Source: Nocardioides nematodiphilus (GTDB lineage Bacteria > Actinomycetota > Actinomycetes > Propionibacteriales > Nocardioidaceae). Taken from it: a stretch of 64,000 nt of DNA. A model generated the notes under the pieces. The model searched no databases. It had not been told where the DNA came from and was given only the letters and a program-made list of their open reading frames with translations. Within the stretch, counting starts at the first letter, position 1, and each line of letters starts with the position of its first letter. The position numbers and the translations under genes are program-made. Of this stretch, positions 53,846 to 63,035 are shown in pieces. The stretch is taken from assembly GCF_020216525.1 (NCBI RefSeq), contig NZ_JAIWOY010000009.1, forward strand, positions 1 through 64,000, written 5' to 3'.

Positions 53846-54829
53846 TCACTGGAAGCTGACGAACCGCACCCTCGGCCGCAGCGCGAACACCTCACGAGGC
53901 CTCATCCGGTGGACATCGACCCGGTAGAAGAGCTTGAAGCCGAGCGTGAAGCGCTGCGGCCGGACCACGGCATGGAACGTCGAGCGCTTCTCCCGCGGGG
54001 TGCCGAAGCCGTCGACGTGCTGCACCATCGCCAGACCCGCACGGGGCGTGATCCGGTCGATGTGGCGGATCATGTCCGTGCGGAACTGGTGCAGGACGAA
54101 GAGCTTCTGCGGCAGGTGGCGCCGGGCCACGAGGGCAGCGAGCCAGGCCGAGGTGCGGTTGACCTCGCCGGCGGCGACGTGGCCGATCACCCGGCCGGGG
54201 ACGTCATGGCCGCTCATCCGCCACTCGGGGTCGAGCGCGAGGCCGACCCACGGGTCCTGCAGCGCCCAGCGCCAGCGCTGCGCGACCGTGAGGAAGTCGG
54301 AGCGACCGGTCTGGATGTCGAGCAGCAGCAGGGCATGGTTGCGGTGCGCGGCGCGCAGGTACGGCTCGACCTGCGCGCGGCTCAGGTCATGGCTGAAGTC
54401 GCCGTCCTTGCCCGGTGAGGCATCGGCGATGCTGACGATCAGCTCGTAGACCAGTTGCACGGGGCGCCCCGGGCGTACGAACGCCCTGCCCGCCGCGGCG
54501 AGCCGGTGCTGCATCTGCGCGGGCGAGCCCTGGCCCAGGACGCCGAGCGCCGGTGTGCCCGCGGTGCCGTAGTACGCGACCAGGAACCGGCCGCCGCCGA
54601 AGATCGTCTGCCGGCCACCGGGGAGCGTCGCCGGTGCCTGGGCCGGAGCGGTCGGGTGACCGGACGCGGTCGGATCGGCCGCGACCGGCACCGCGCGGGC
54701 GAGGCTCGGATCGCCGTCGGCGTGACCGGCGACGAGCACGGTGAGCGGTGCCACGACAGCGAGCACCCCCGCGAGGACGGCCAGAAGGGCCGTCCAGCGC
54801 GAGGGCGTCCGGACGTTCTGCAGCGTCAC
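53846..54829 (-). CDS. Secreted hypothetical protein, possible TIM-barrel
   Basis: 327 residues. An N-terminal hydrophobic segment (WTALLAVLAGVLAVVAPLTVLV) acts as signal or anchor, followed by an Ala/Pro/Thr linker to about residue 72. The rest alternates strands and helices with charged motifs at strand ends: LVAYYGTAG, LLLLDIQTGRSD, VGLALDPEWRM and MVQHVDGFG. This suggests a (beta/alpha)8 hydrolase-like fold, but I cannot name a family. GTG at 54829, 9 nt after the ilvD stop on the same strand. Confidence 0.7.
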   Translation of the reverse strand: MTLQNVRTPSRWTALLAVLAGVLAVVAPLTVLVAGHADGDPSLARAVPVAADPTASGHPTAPAQAPATLPGGRQTIFGGGRFLVAYYGTAGTPALGVLGQGSPAQMQHRLAAAGRAFVRPGRPVQLVYELIVSIADASPGKDGDFSHDLSRAQVEPYLRAAHRNHALLLLDIQTGRSDFLTVAQRWRWALQDPWVGLALDPEWRMSGHDVPGRVIGHVAAGEVNRTSAWLAALVARRHLPQKLFVLHQFRTDMIRHIDRITPRAGLAMVQHVDGFGTPREKRSTFHAVVRPQRFTLGFKLFYRVDVHRMRPREVFALRPRVRFVSFQ

Positions 54830-54837
54830 GCCCTAGA

Positions 54838-56685
54838 TCACTCGGGGACGCGGCGGTAGGCGCCGTCGGAGGCCGCGGTCGCCATCGACGCGTACGCCCG
54901 CAGCGCCGCCGAGACCGTGCGGTCGCGGTCGAGCGGCGTGTACGGCTTGTCCCGCTTCTCCTGCTCGATCCGGCGCTGGTCGAGGACCTCGTCGGAGACC
55001 TCGAGCCGGATGGAGCGGTGAGGGATGTCGATCGTGATGGTGTCGCCGTCCTCGACCAGCGCGATCACACCGCCACCGGCCGCCTCCGGGGAGACGTGGC
55101 CGATGGAGAGGCCCGAGGTGCCGCCGGAGAAGCGGCCGTCGGTGAGCAGCGCGCACTTCTGGCCGAGGCCGAGGCCCTTGAGGTAGGAGGTCGGGTAGAG
55201 CATCTCCTGCATGCCGGGGCCGCCCTTGGGGCCCTCGTACCGGATGACCACGACGTGGCCCTCCTGCACGGTCTTGGAGAGGATGCCCTCGACGGCGGCG
55301 TCCTGCGACTCGAAGACGATCGCCTTGCCGGTGAACTGCCAGATCTCCTCCGGCACGCCGGCGGTCTTCACCACGCAGCCGTCCTCGGCGATGTTGCCCT
55401 TCAGGATCGCGAGGCCGCCGTCCTTGGTGTAGGCGTGCTCGACGTCGCGGATGCAGCCGTCCGCCTGGTCGACGTCCAGCGAGGCCCACTCGTTGTCGGT
55501 GGAGAAGGCCTGGGTCGTCCGGACGCCGCCCGGCGCCGCCTTGAACAGCTCGAGGGCCGTCTCGGAGGCCTGACCGCCACGGATGTCCCACGCGTCGAGC
55601 CACTCCTGCAGGGAGTCGCTGTGCACGGAGTGGACCCCCTTGTTCAGCAGGCCGCCGCGGTTGAGCTCACCGAGCAGGGCGGGGATGCCGCCGGCGCGGT
55701 GGACGTCCTCCATGTGGTACTTCGGGCTGTTGGGCGCCACCTTGCTCAGGCACGGGACCCGGCGCGAGACAGCGTCGATGTCGTCCACCGAGAAGGTCAT
55801 GCCGGCCTCGCGGGCGGCGGCCAACAGGTGCAGGACGGTGTTCGTCGAGCCGCCCATGGCCACGTCGAGAGCGAAGGCGTTCTCGAAGGCCTCGTGGGTG
55901 GCGATGTTGCGCGGGAGCACCGACTCGTCGTCGTTGTCGTAATAGCGCTTGCACAGCTCGACGATCGTGGTGCCGGCGTTCTCGAACAGGGCGCGGCGCT
56001 TGGAGTGGGTGGCCAGCGTGGAGCCGTTGCCGGGCAGAGCGAGGCCGAGGGCCTCGGTCAGGCAGTTCATCGAGTTGGCGGTGAACATCCCCGAGCACGA
56101 GCCGCAGGTCGGACACGCGGAGCGCTCGACGGTATCCAGCAGCTCGTCGGAGACGTCCTCGTTCACGGCCATCACCATCGCGTCGACCAGGTCGAGCTTG
56201 GAGTGGACGAGCCCCTCGATCGCGGTGGTCTTGCCGGCCTCCATCGGGCCGCCGGAGACGAAGACGACCGGGATGTTGAGCCGGAGCGCGGCCATCAGCA
56301 TGCCGGGGGTGATCTTGTCGCAGTTGGAGATGCAGACCAGGGCGTCGGCCATGTGGGCCTCGACCATGTACTCGACCGCGTCGGCGATGAGCTCGCGGCT
56401 CGGCAGGCTGTAGAGCATGCCGGCATGGCCCATCGCGATCCCGTCGTCGACCGCGATCGTGTTGAACTCCTTCGCCACGCCGCCGGCCTCGACGATCTTC
56501 TCGGCCACGATCTTGCCGAGGTCACGCAGGTGGACGTGGCCGGGCACGAACTCCGTGAACGAGTTGGCGATCGCGATGATCGGCTTGCCGAAGTCGGAGT
56601 CGGTCATGCCGGTGGCGCGCCAGAGGGCACGCGCGCCGGCCATGTTGCGGCCCGAGGTCGAGGTGGCTGAGCGAAGGGTGGGCAT
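54838..56685 (-). CDS. ilvD: Dihydroxy-acid dehydratase
   Basis: 615 residues, Fe-S enzyme making 2-keto acids for Ile, Val and Leu. Cluster ligands include Cys in [12 protein letters not shown] and [47 protein letters not shown] and [23 protein letters not shown] are family blocks. ATG at 56685 has TAGGCT (56692..56697) 6 nt upstream. No leader peptide precedes it, unlike ilvB and leuB. Confidence 0.97.
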   Translation of the reverse strand: MPTLRSATSTSGRNMAGARALWRATGMTDSDFGKPIIAIANSFTEFVPGHVHLRDLGKIVAEKIVEAGGVAKEFNTIAVDDGIAMGHAGMLYSLPSRELIADAVEYMVEAHMADALVCISNCDKITPGMLMAALRLNIPVVFVSGGPMEAGKTTAIEGLVHSKLDLVDAMVMAVNEDVSDELLDTVERSACPTCGSCSGMFTANSMNCLTEALGLALPGNGSTLATHSKRRALFENAGTTIVELCKRYYDNDDESVLPRNIATHEAFENAFALDVAMGGSTNTVLHLLAAAREAGMTFSVDDIDAVSRRVPCLSKVAPNSPKYHMEDVHRAGGIPALLGELNRGGLLNKGVHSVHSDSLQEWLDAWDIRGGQASETALELFKAAPGGVRTTQAFSTDNEWASLDVDQADGCIRDVEHAYTKDGGLAILKGNIAEDGCVVKTAGVPEEIWQFTGKAIVFESQDAAVEGILSKTVQEGHVVVIRYEGPKGGPGMQEMLYPTSYLKGLGLGQKCALLTDGRFSGGTSGLSIGHVSPEAAGGGVIALVEDGDTITIDIPHRSIRLEVSDEVLDQRRIEQEKRDKPYTPLDRDRTVSAALRAYASMATAASDGAYRRVPE

Positions 56686-56729
56686 GGGTCAAGCCTACGG
56701 CGCGAGCCGCACTGGGCCGACCCTGTGTC

Positions 56730-57158
56730 TCAACGCTCGACGGTGTGGGCGATGTACACGTCGCACGGCGCGTGGTGGGCGACGTCGCGGGCGATGCTGC
56801 CCAGCATGGCCGCCAGGCCCTGCACCCTCTTGTTGCCGACCACGATGATGCTGGCGTCGACCTCCTCGGCGACGGCGACCAGCGCCTTCGCCGGTTTCCC
56901 GTACTCGGCCCGGGCCGTCATCTCCAGCTCGCCGAACTCGCCGCGGAGGCCAGCGATCACGTGCTGCGCGATCTGGGCGGCGATGTCGTTGACGCTCATC
57001 GGAGCGATGTCGGCGGGTGGCTCGGGCAGCGCCTCGTCGTCGAACGCCGTCACCACCGTCAGGCTCGCCCCGACCGACGCGGCCAGCCAGGCGGCCTTCC
57101 GCGCCGCCTTGACAGCGGTCTCGCTCTCGTCAACACCGACCACGACAGTGTTCGCCAT
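56730..57158 (-). CDS. Universal stress protein (UspA family)
   Basis: 142 residues. NTVVVGVDESETAVKAARKA opens the Usp fold and the ATP-binding G-2X-G-9X-G(S) region reads IIVVGNKRVQGLAAMLGS. Such proteins bind ATP and help survival in stress. TACACT (57165..57170) lies 6 nt before the ATG. Confidence 0.88.
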   Translation of the reverse strand: MANTVVVGVDESETAVKAARKAAWLAASVGASLTVVTAFDDEALPEPPADIAPMSVNDIAAQIAQHVIAGLRGEFGELEMTARAEYGKPAKALVAVAEEVDASIIVVGNKRVQGLAAMLGSIARDVAHHAPCDVYIAHTVER

Positions 57159-57176
57159 GGCCCGAGTGTAGTGATC

Positions 57177-58271
57177 TCACCCGATCGCGGAAGCCCTGAC
57201 GACCATCACGTCCGGCAGGTCCGAGGCGAGCATCCGCCAGGACTCCCCCGCGTCGCTCGATCCCCAGACCGCGCCGTTGCGAGCGCCGAAGTAGATGCCC
57301 GCCGCAGTGCCGGGGCCGGCGTCCTCGGCACACATCGCGTCGCGCATCACGCCGACGTAGAACCGGTCGGGGAGCCCGCCGCCGTCACCCCCGAGGGCCT
57401 GCCACGTCTCCCCCGCGTCCCGCGAGCGCCAGACGCGAGCCTTGGCCTCCGGCGGGTAACGGCTCTCACCGGCTCCGATCGGGAAGGTGAAGATGGTGTC
57501 CGGCTCCTGGGGGTGGACCACCATCGCGAAGCCGAAGTCGGTGGGCAGTCCGTCGGCGATCGAGGTCCAGGAGGCGCCTTCGTCGTCGGAGCGGTAGACA
57601 CCGCCGTGGTTCTGCAGGTAGAGCCGCTCGGGCCGAGCAGGATGCCGGGCGACCTTGTGCACGCACTGGCCGAACTCGGGGTACTGCTGGCCCTCGGGCA
57701 GGAACCCGGCCTGGACGCCGTGGTTGCGCGGCTCCCAGGTCTCGCCGCCGTCCTGGGTCCGGTAGACGCCTCCGGTGGAGATCGCCACGGTCACCGAGTC
57801 CGGGTCGGTCGGGTGCGGCAGGATCGTGTGGAAGGCCTGCCCGCCGAAGCCGGCACCCCACTGGGCGCGGTGCGGGTGCTCCCACAGGCCGCGGACCAGC
57901 TCGAAGCTCTCCCCCGCGTCGCTGGAGCGGAAGACCGCGCCCGGCTCGGTGCCGGCCCACACCGTACGGTCGTCGGCGCCGGGAGCCAGCTGCCAGATCC
58001 GCGCGACGCTCTCGTCGATGTCGGCGGGGAACTTCACCGAGGCCTCCTGCCATCTGGCTCCGCCGTCGTCGCTGCGCCGGACCAGCGGGCCGAGCCACAG
58101 GCTGGAGCAGCCGGCGAGCAGCCGGTTCCGGCCAGCGCGGCGATCGACCATCGTCGAGTAGACCTCCTCGACGTCGAAGTGAGGACCGTCGAAGCGCCAC
58201 GTCGTACGGGCGTCGTCGGACGTGCCCAGCCACAGCCCCTTGCGGGTGCCGACCATCAGCTGCGTCGTCAT
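57177..58271 (-). CDS. BNR/sialidase-like beta-propeller protein
   Basis: 364 residues. It has repeated Asp-box motifs (SDDGGARWQ, SSDAGESFE, TQDGGETWE, SDDEGASWT, SRDAGETWQ, SSDAGESWR), typical of BNR/exo-sialidase-like or WD40/YVTN beta-propellers. No signal peptide, so cytosolic. Sialidase catalytic Arg triad is not evident; the function is unknown. ATG at 58271 was chosen over an upstream ATG at 58283. Confidence 0.8.
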   Translation of the reverse strand: MTTQLMVGTRKGLWLGTSDDARTTWRFDGPHFDVEEVYSTMVDRRAGRNRLLAGCSSLWLGPLVRRSDDGGARWQEASVKFPADIDESVARIWQLAPGADDRTVWAGTEPGAVFRSSDAGESFELVRGLWEHPHRAQWGAGFGGQAFHTILPHPTDPDSVTVAISTGGVYRTQDGGETWEPRNHGVQAGFLPEGQQYPEFGQCVHKVARHPARPERLYLQNHGGVYRSDDEGASWTSIADGLPTDFGFAMVVHPQEPDTIFTFPIGAGESRYPPEAKARVWRSRDAGETWQALGGDGGGLPDRFYVGVMRDAMCAEDAGPGTAAGIYFGARNGAVWGSSDAGESWRMLASDLPDVMVVRASAIG

Positions 58272-58364
58272 GCTCCCTAGCATGCGCTTCGCACCTGCTG
58301 GCTGTCTCGCTCAGCGCGCACGAGCAAGCTCGGCGGCCTCGCTCGCTGCGCCTAGCCTGCTCCT

Positions 58365-59240
58365 GTGACCGCGCCCTTGTCAGCACCCGGAACGATGCCG
58401 CCTCGGGCGCCCTCGCCCGTGCTGCTGGTCCTGGTCGGGATCGTGTCGGTCCAGCTCGGCGCCGGCATCGCGAAGTCGCTGTTCGACAGCGTCGACCCGA
58501 CCGCGCTGGCGTGGCTGCGGCTGGTGACCTCGGCGGCGGTGCTGCTGGTCTGGGTCCGCCCACGGCTGCGCGGACGGAGCCGCGGCGACTGGCTGGTCGT
58601 GGCTGGCTTCGGTCTCGCGCTCGGGACGATGAACTGGGCGATCTACCAGTCCTTCGCCCGCATCCCGCTGGGGATCGCGGTGACGCTCGAGTTCATCGGG
58701 CCACTGACGCTCGCGGTGGCAGGCTCGCGACGCGCGCGAGACCTGCTCTGGGTCGCCCTGGCCGGCCTCGGCGTCGCACTGCTCGGTCTGGAGCCGGGCG
58801 ACCTGACTGCGGCGGGGATCGGGTTCGCGCTGCTGGCCGGCGCGGCCTGGGCGGCGTACATCCTGCTGAGCCGGTCGACCGGCGCCCGCTGGCCGGGGAT
58901 GGACGGCCTCGCCGTCGCCTCCACCATCGCGGCCCTCCTGCTCACGCCGGCTGCGATCGCGCACACCGCTGATCTCGGCTCGGGCAGGGTGCTGCTGCTG
59001 GGCGCGCTGGTCGGCCTGCTGAGCTCGGTGATCCCGTACAGCTGCGAGCTCGTCGCGCTGCGATCGCTGCGCCCGTCGGTCTTCGGGATCCTGATGAGCC
59101 TCGAGCCCGCCGCCGCAGCGTTGGCCGGTTGGGTGGTGCTCGGCGAGACCCTCGCGAGCGTGCAGTGGGCAGCGCTGCTGTGCGTCATCGTCGCCTCCAC
59201 CGGGGCGACCCGCGACTGGGGCCCGGAGCCACTCGCCTGA
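58365..59240 (+). CDS. EamA-family transporter (RhtA-like)
   Basis: 291 residues with ten helices in two EamA repeats. VQLGAGIAKSLFDSVDPTAL, FARIPLGIAVTLEFIGPLTL and SSVIPYSCELVALRSLRPSVFG match the RhtA-like amino acid/metabolite exporters. GTG at 58365 has TAGCCT (58353..58358) 6 nt upstream; the sequence before this hexamer (CTCGCTCGCTGCG) recalls the end of the 82-bp repeat. Substrate unknown. Confidence 0.87.
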   Translation: MTAPLSAPGTMPPRAPSPVLLVLVGIVSVQLGAGIAKSLFDSVDPTALAWLRLVTSAAVLLVWVRPRLRGRSRGDWLVVAGFGLALGTMNWAIYQSFARIPLGIAVTLEFIGPLTLAVAGSRRARDLLWVALAGLGVALLGLEPGDLTAAGIGFALLAGAAWAAYILLSRSTGARWPGMDGLAVASTIAALLLTPAAIAHTADLGSGRVLLLGALVGLLSSVIPYSCELVALRSLRPSVFGILMSLEPAAAALAGWVVLGETLASVQWAALLCVIVASTGATRDWGPEPLA

Positions 59241-59263
59241 TCACCGGCTACAACCGGCCTGAC

Positions 59264-59279
59264 CTGGACATACGTCCAG
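59264..59279 (+). terminator. Palindromic hairpin after EamA gene
   Basis: CTGGAC-ATAC-GTCCAG followed by TTTTGTT, 24 nt after the EamA stop. It is a short intrinsic terminator candidate; as a perfect 16-bp palindrome with an imperfect centre it could also be an operator for the small gene downstream. Confidence 0.5.
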
Positions 59280-59407
59280 TTTTGTTGGTTCACGTGGCGG
59301 TCGCCTGCGGTTGAAGAATCACTCACGCGTTTGCCCTCCCGCGTTGGGGTAAACGCTCGTACCGTGGAGGCGAAGCCCCCACCGACCGGCCCTCCGGGAG
59401 TTCACGA

Positions 59408-59617
59408 ATGTCACCTTTCCTCGTGTTGCCCCGTGTCCTGTCCAAGCCACTCCGCTGGCCGATCGACTCCGTGCGACAGGCACGTCACAACGCCTACGCC
59501 GCGACCGCGGCGCTCGCCGTCCGCCGCGCCGAGCGCGAAGACGTCGACAACTTCTTGAGCAAGCGCGCCATCGACGTCCCCGAGCCGCGCACCGAGCGGA
59601 CCCCCATCGCGCGGTGA
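59408..59617 (+). CDS. Small hypothetical basic protein, 69 aa
   Basis: A 69-residue protein, Arg-rich, beginning MSPFLVLPRVLSKPLRWPID with a helical middle (RQARHNAYAATAALAVRRAE). GGGAG stands 8 nt before the ATG, a good ribosome site, and the codon pattern is coding-like. No family recognised. It sits alone between EamA and the alpha/beta hydrolase. Confidence 0.6.
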   Translation: MSPFLVLPRVLSKPLRWPIDSVRQARHNAYAATAALAVRRAEREDVDNFLSKRAIDVPEPRTERTPIAR

Positions 59618-59673
59618 TCGATTCCACAGGCGGGAGCCTGCCGGGGAACGGCCGGCTGCGGAACAATCACCCC

Positions 59674-60606
59674 ATGTCCATCCCGCGCGCTGTCACCGAG
59701 TCCTCGGTCGCCTTCCGCGACGTCCTCTCCGACGACGGCACCCTGCTGCGAGCGTGGACCAACGATCCCGACGGACTCATCGACGGCCCCACCGTCCTGC
59801 TGTGCAACGGCCTCGGCACCTCGCCGTGGAACTGGCCGGCGCTGCTGACGACGGACTGCGGCGTCCGCGTGGTCTCCTGGTCGCACCGCGGCACCTCCGG
59901 CTCGGATCGCCCGATCGATCTCGACGACGTCGGCGTCCAGCAGTTCGTCGAGGACGCGCTCTCGGTGATGGACCACTTCGGCCTCACCCGCCCGGTCGTG
60001 ATGGGCTGGTCGATCGGCGTGAACATCATGTTCGAGCTGGCCGCCCAGCACCCCGAGCGGGTCGCCGGTCTCTTCGCCGTCGCCGGGGTGCCGGGCGACA
60101 CCTTCTCCACGATGCTCGGCCCGTTCCACCTGCCGCGGCCGGTGGCGCGTGCGCTCACGGTGGGCACGTCGCGGGCGCTGCGTGCCACCGGGCGGGCGAT
60201 CTCGCCGGTGGCGGCGCGGCTGCCGATCGGCGTGCGGACGATCGAGGCGCTGTCCCGTACGGGCCTGATCTTCCCGGTCCCCGACCCCGAGCTCGCAGCG
60301 CTGGCGCTGAAGGAGTTCCTGCGGACGCCGATCGAGTGGTACTTCCACCTCGCCATCCGCACCTCGGCGCACGGCCGGGTCTCGCTGCGCCGCATCAAGG
60401 TCCCGGCCGTCTTCGTCGGCGGGTCCTGGGACATGCTGGCAGGCGCACGGCACATGGCGAGCGCGGCCGAGCGGGTCCAGAACGGGCGGTACGTGCAGCT
60501 GCACGGCACCCACTTCGTGCAGATGGAGCAGCCCGAGCGGGTGCACCGGCTGCTGCTGGAGTTCCTGCAGCGGCTGCCCGCCGAGGCCTCGACCAGCTCG
60601 CGCTGA
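59674..60606 (+). CDS. Alpha/beta-hydrolase
   Basis: 310 residues. Nucleophile elbow GWSIGVNIMF places Ser in GWSIG; oxyanion/HG-type VLLCNGLGTSPWNW precedes it, SWSHRGTSGSD is the usual cap-side loop, and the catalytic His is in LHGTHFVQMEQPERV, the Asp in GGSWDML. A broad esterase/peroxidase-like family; substrate unknown. ATG at 59674 fits the family start better than 59614. Confidence 0.87.
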   Translation: MSIPRAVTESSVAFRDVLSDDGTLLRAWTNDPDGLIDGPTVLLCNGLGTSPWNWPALLTTDCGVRVVSWSHRGTSGSDRPIDLDDVGVQQFVEDALSVMDHFGLTRPVVMGWSIGVNIMFELAAQHPERVAGLFAVAGVPGDTFSTMLGPFHLPRPVARALTVGTSRALRATGRAISPVAARLPIGVRTIEALSRTGLIFPVPDPELAALALKEFLRTPIEWYFHLAIRTSAHGRVSLRRIKVPAVFVGGSWDMLAGARHMASAAERVQNGRYVQLHGTHFVQMEQPERVHRLLLEFLQRLPAEASTSSR

Positions 60607-61404
60607 CTAGCGTGCGTCGACGGGTTCGAGCGTGCCGGTGACGCTGGCGCGGCGAGCGGCGCGACGCAGCGGTGTGAGCACCGCTCCCCCGAGGACGACG
60701 ATGGCGATCGCCGTCGTGATGGCGCGCACCGAGTCGTAGCTCGTCGTCGAGGTGATCAGCGTGTACTTGCCGAAGGTCAGCAGGTTGGCGCCCAGGCTCG
60801 CCGACGGGTCGAAGGCGAGCTGCTCGTGGTGGCCGGGGATCGCCACGCCGGCCAGCAGCGGCCAGCCCTGCAGGTTGAGCAGCAGTCCGTAGAGGTAGGA
60901 GACGACCACGCCGTACGCGGCGAGCAGGGCGATCTCCGTGCGGCCGGTGGCGCGCGGCAGCAGGCCGGCCCCCAGACCGATCCAGGCGGAGCAGAGCATC
61001 TGGTACGGAAGCCAGGGGCCGACGCCGGCGGTGACCAGCGCGCTCACGAAGAGGCTGGTGCAGCCCAGTACGAAACCGAAGGCGGGCCCGTAGACGCGCC
61101 CGGCCAGGATGATGAGGAAGAAGACCAACTCGACTCCGCCGGTGCCGGCCGAGATGCCGCGCAGCACCGCGTCGATGGCGGTCAACACCCCGAGGATCGC
61201 CAGGATGCGTGGATCGAGGCCGCCCTGGGAGAGCTCGGCGAGCACCACGGCGACGACGACCGGCAGCAGCGCCAGGAAGACGAACGGCGGCTGCACCCGG
61301 GTGCTGGACGGGTCGTTGAGCAGCAGCGGCCAGATCAGCGTGACCAGGCCGATGGCGCTGGCGATCAGCAGGACCACGACCGAGCGCGACGTCATCCGGA
61401 TCAT
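60607..61404 (-). CDS. ECF transporter substrate-binding (S) component
   Basis: 265 residues with six or so helices: LLIASAIGLVTLIWPLLL, PPFVFLALLPVVVAVVLAEL, VELVFFLIILAGRVYGPAFGFVLG and PYQMLCSAWIGLGAGLLP. This is the pattern of ECF S-components of the vitamin/precursor class. The substrate cannot be read from sequence and no riboswitch or biosynthesis gene is adjacent. ATG overlaps the ATPase stop by 4 nt. Confidence 0.8.
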   Translation of the reverse strand: MIRMTSRSVVVLLIASAIGLVTLIWPLLLNDPSSTRVQPPFVFLALLPVVVAVVLAELSQGGLDPRILAILGVLTAIDAVLRGISAGTGGVELVFFLIILAGRVYGPAFGFVLGCTSLFVSALVTAGVGPWLPYQMLCSAWIGLGAGLLPRATGRTEIALLAAYGVVVSYLYGLLLNLQGWPLLAGVAIPGHHEQLAFDPSASLGANLLTFGKYTLITSTTSYDSVRAITTAIAIVVLGGAVLTPLRRAARRASVTGTLEPVDAR

Positions 61405-63035
61405 GGCTGCGGCTCCGGCTCGCGGGCGAGCGCGGCGACGATCTCGTCGACCACGAGCCACGGTGTGCCGACGACCTTCATCACCTGGGGGGCGAAGGAC
61501 GGCGATTCGGCCACCACGTCGCGTACCGGACCGTCGGAGACGACCTCGCCCTCGGCGAGGACGATGACCGCGTCGGCGACCTGGGCGGTGAACTCCACGT
61601 CGTGGGTCGCGACCAGCACGGTCCGGCCGGTGGCGGCCTGCTCGCGCAGGATCCCGGCGAGCGAGCGCTTGGCCGCGTAGTCGAGGCCGCGGGTCGGCTC
61701 GTCGAGCAGGAGCACCGGAGGGTCGGCCGCGAGCACCAGGCTGAGCGCGAGCGCCAGCCGCTGGCCCTCGGAGAGGTCACGCGGGTGCCGGTCGTCAGGG
61801 ATGCCGGGGACGAGACGGTCGAGGATCTGCCGGGTCCGCGGACCACCGGCGGCGCACTCCGCGCCGACGGTCTCGAGGTAGAGCAGGTCGGAGGCGGTCT
61901 GGGGCAGAAGCCCGACGTGGGAGCGGCGCTGCTCGGCGCTCAGCGTCGCCGGGTCGGAGCCGTCGACCGTGATGGAACCGCCGGCGCGCTTCTGGCTGCC
62001 CTGGATCGTCCACAGCAACGTCGACTTGCCGGCGCCGTTGCGACCCATCAGCGCGGTGATCGAGCCGGCGTGCAGGGCGAGGGAGACCCGGTCGAGCACG
62101 GTCACAGAGCCACGGGCGACGGCGAGCTTGCGCACCGACAGGGCGGCTGTCGGTGTCTCGATACGCCCAGCGCTGCTGCTCGGCTGCGTCGCGACGGACG
62201 AGCGAGGCGCGTCGGGAGTGACCGTCTCGAGGTCGAGCGCCCGGGCACGGCGCTTGGCGTCTCGTACGGTCAACGGCAGCGGATCCCAGCCCAAGGCGCG
62301 GCCGAGCTCGACCAGGGGCGGCACGACCGGGGAGTCGGCGAGGACCTCGGCCGGATCACCGACGCGCAGGCCCCCGTCCCCGGTGAGGAGCGCGATCCGA
62401 TCCGCGAACGGCACCACCCGCTCCAGGCGGTGCTCGGCGAGCAGGACGCTGACGCCGAGGTCGTGCACCAGCCGGGTGAGCGTCGCGAGGACGTCCTCGG
62501 CCGCGGTCGGGTCGAGGGCGGAGGTGGGCTCGTCGAGGACGAGCAGGCGCGGGTGCATGGTGAGCACCGAGCCGATGGCGACCCGCTGCTGTTGCCCGCC
62601 GGAGAGACTGCGAAGGTCGCGGTCGCGCAGCTCGGCGATCCCGAGCAGGTCGAGCGTCTCCTCGACCCGGCGACGCATCGTCGCCGGCGGGAGGCCGAGC
62701 TGCTCCATGCCGTACGCGAGCTCCTCCTCCACCGTGTCCGTGACGAAGCCGGCGGCCGGGTCCTGGCCGACGTACCCGATCTCGGCGGCGCGCTCGCGCG
62801 GCGGGCGATGCACGATCGAGGTGCCCTCGAGCAGCACGTCGCCAGCGAGGGTGCCGCCGCTGAAGCGGGGCACCAGGCCGCTGATCACGCCGAGGAGGGT
62901 GGACTTGCCCGCGCCGGTCGGCCCGGAGACGACGACCAGCTCGCCCTCCTCGATCGCCAGGTCGACGCCGGCCAGGACGGGCCGCGGTCGCTCGGGGAGG
63001 GTGACGGTGATGCCGCGGAGCTCGAGGAGGTTCAT
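61401..63035 (-). CDS. ecfA: ECF transporter ATPase, two fused ABC domains
   Basis: 544 residues with two nucleotide-binding domains in one chain. The first (1–235) has GPTGAGKST, LSGGQQQRVAIG and LLVLDEPTSALD; the second (about 300–530) has GRNGAGKST, LSEGQRLALALSLVL and LLLDEPTRGLDY. This fusion replaces the EcfA1/EcfA2 pair. It powers uptake through the T and S subunits encoded on both sides, with 4-nt overlaps at each end. Confidence 0.92.
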   Translation of the reverse strand: MNLLELRGITVTLPERPRPVLAGVDLAIEEGELVVVSGPTGAGKSTLLGVISGLVPRFSGGTLAGDVLLEGTSIVHRPPRERAAEIGYVGQDPAAGFVTDTVEEELAYGMEQLGLPPATMRRRVEETLDLLGIAELRDRDLRSLSGGQQQRVAIGSVLTMHPRLLVLDEPTSALDPTAAEDVLATLTRLVHDLGVSVLLAEHRLERVVPFADRIALLTGDGGLRVGDPAEVLADSPVVPPLVELGRALGWDPLPLTVRDAKRRARALDLETVTPDAPRSSVATQPSSSAGRIETPTAALSVRKLAVARGSVTVLDRVSLALHAGSITALMGRNGAGKSTLLWTIQGSQKRAGGSITVDGSDPATLSAEQRRSHVGLLPQTASDLLYLETVGAECAAGGPRTRQILDRLVPGIPDDRHPRDLSEGQRLALALSLVLAADPPVLLLDEPTRGLDYAAKRSLAGILREQAATGRTVLVATHDVEFTAQVADAVIVLAEGEVVSDGPVRDVVAESPSFAPQVMKVVGTPWLVVDEIVAALAREPEPQP

